A stretch of 14,211 nt of DNA from Thermoguttaceae bacterium. Lineage in GTDB: Bacteria > Planctomycetota > Planctomycetia > Pirellulales > Thermoguttaceae. The position numbers and the translations under genes were made by a program. Positions 13,613 through 14,211 of the stretch are shown piece after piece. Numbering within the stretch: the stretch's first letter is position 1; each line of letters begins with the position of its first letter. The notes under the pieces were generated by a model. The model was not told where the DNA came from. It did not search any database and saw only the letters and a program-made list of their open reading frames with translations. The DNA is taken from positions 1 to 14,211 of the forward strand of contig JAFTCU010000062.1 in NCBI GenBank assembly GCA_017454585.1, read 5' to 3'.

Positions 13613-14211
13613 ATGAAAAAAATATTTACCTCCCTGCTTCTTCTTTTCCTCATGGTCGGTTTTGCGGCGGCTGAGGATTTCGACTTTTACGTGAATTTCC
13701 ACCGCGGTGGCGGCAACGAAAAGCCCGAAAACACGCTGGAAACGTTCCTCTGGTGCTGGAACCTCGGCGTCATTCCCGAGGGTGACGTTCAGTACACGAA
13801 AGACGGCGTCCCGGTCATGTTCCACGACTCGAACATTAACCGCATGGTCTGGCAGGTCCCCGAAGAACTGAAGGGCAAAAGAATCGCAGACTTCACGTGG
13901 GACGAGATCCGCAAATTCGACGTCGGTTCGCACCGCGGTCCGGAATACGCCAACCAGCACATTCCGACGATGGAGTCGATCTTCTGCGCGATGGCCAAGT
14001 TCCCGGAGCGTCTGTTCTACCTCGACGAAAAAGGTCTGACCGAGGAAAACCTGAAGCAGATCGCCGGGCGCGTTCACCACTACGGGATCGAGAAGCAGAT
14101 GTTCTTCACCTCTGGCAGTTACGACCACATTCTGAAGTGGAACGAGATCTGCCCGGACGGCGTGGGAATGCTTTGGCTCGGTTACGTCTGGACCAAGGAC
14201 AAAACCGCGAA
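13613..14211 (+). CDS. Secreted glycerophosphodiester phosphodiesterase (5' part)
   Basis: The first 199 codons of a gene running off the right edge. GGAG lies 6 nt before the ATG. Residues 1-20 are a signal peptide (GFAAA before Glu21). The GDPD domain starts at once: FHRGGG (29-34, catalytic His30 and Arg31), PENTLETF (38-45), EGD (Glu56, Asp58, metal ligands in the E-x-D pattern), TKDGVPVMFHD (62-72, catalytic His71), then FYLDEKG (135-141), where Glu139 and Lys140 fit the second acidic/Lys motif. The enzyme hydrolyses glycerophosphodiesters to an alcohol and glycerol 3-phosphate, here outside the cytoplasm. All active-site residues that should be in this part are present. The C-terminal part of the barrel is not visible. 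Confidence 0.93.
   Translation, partial: MKKIFTSLLLLFLMVGFAAAEDFDFYVNFHRGGGNEKPENTLETFLWCWNLGVIPEGDVQYTKDGVPVMFHDSNINRMVWQVPEELKGKRIADFTWDEIRKFDVGSHRGPEYANQHIPTMESIFCAMAKFPERLFYLDEKGLTEENLKQIAGRVHHYGIEKQMFFTSGSYDHILKWNEICPDGVGMLWLGYVWTKDKTA

Overview
The window looks like chromosomal DNA of a free-living, Gram-negative-type bacterium. Most genes are GC-rich and sigma70-like promoters are recognisable (TTGACA/TTGAAA boxes, 16-17 nt spacers, TATA-type -10 boxes). Exported proteins are numerous: signal-peptide enzymes, a lipoprotein-like protein, a rhomboid protease and a membrane-anchored solute-binding protein. Intergenic spaces are long and full of GC-rich inverted repeats. The protein set is compatible with the PVC group, perhaps a Planctomycetes relative. 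That placement is inference only; no marker gene complete enough to prove it is present.

Layout. 1-42: 3' tail of a 5S rRNA, so an rRNA operon ends here on the + strand. 60-170: three copies of a REP-like hairpin repeat. 171-1331 (-): secreted protein of probable alpha/alpha-toroid fold, with a good promoter at 1373-1401. 1411-1480: two more repeat copies. 1480-4580 (-): a three-gene unit made of an EcoRI-family adenine methyltransferase, a DUF262-HNH protein (4-base stop/start overlap) and a phosphomannomutase-like HAD phosphatase 21 nt further on. This is the accessory part of the window: a probable restriction-modification or defence cassette, preceded by two abutting GC-rich hairpins. 4651-5057: gene-poor spacer. 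5058-5254 (-): two tandem tRNA-Arg(ACG) genes with their own promoter, whose -35 box lies on the stop codon of the next gene. 5313-9310 (-): rhomboid protease, family 5 solute-binding protein and secreted alpha/beta hydrolase, closely spaced and probably one operon. 9539-10117 (-): small Cys-rich then Pro-rich lipoprotein-like protein. 10118-10655: over 500 bp without a credible gene but with many nested hairpins and a 115-bp element with terminal inverted repeats. 10656-11738 (-): nadA, quinolinate synthase, with a clear promoter. 11862-12050 (-): small membrane protein. 12051-12576: spacer ending in a near-consensus promoter for 12577-13311 (+), a secreted SGNH/GDSL esterase. 13374-13510: 137-bp inverted-repeat element. 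13613-end (+): 5' part of a secreted glycerophosphodiester phosphodiesterase.

How the genes work together. The methyltransferase and DUF262-HNH protein are probably a modification/restriction pair; the HAD protein may be a passenger or an accessory component. The hydrolase, SGNH esterase and GDPD fit envelope lipid, ester or glycerophosphodiester turnover outside the cytoplasm, and the solute-binding protein fits peptide uptake. NadA is housekeeping NAD synthesis and the tRNAs are housekeeping translation. The most interesting features are the methyltransferase/DUF262-HNH/HAD unit, the EF-hand-like loop inside the methyltransferase, and the dense families of intergenic inverted repeats.
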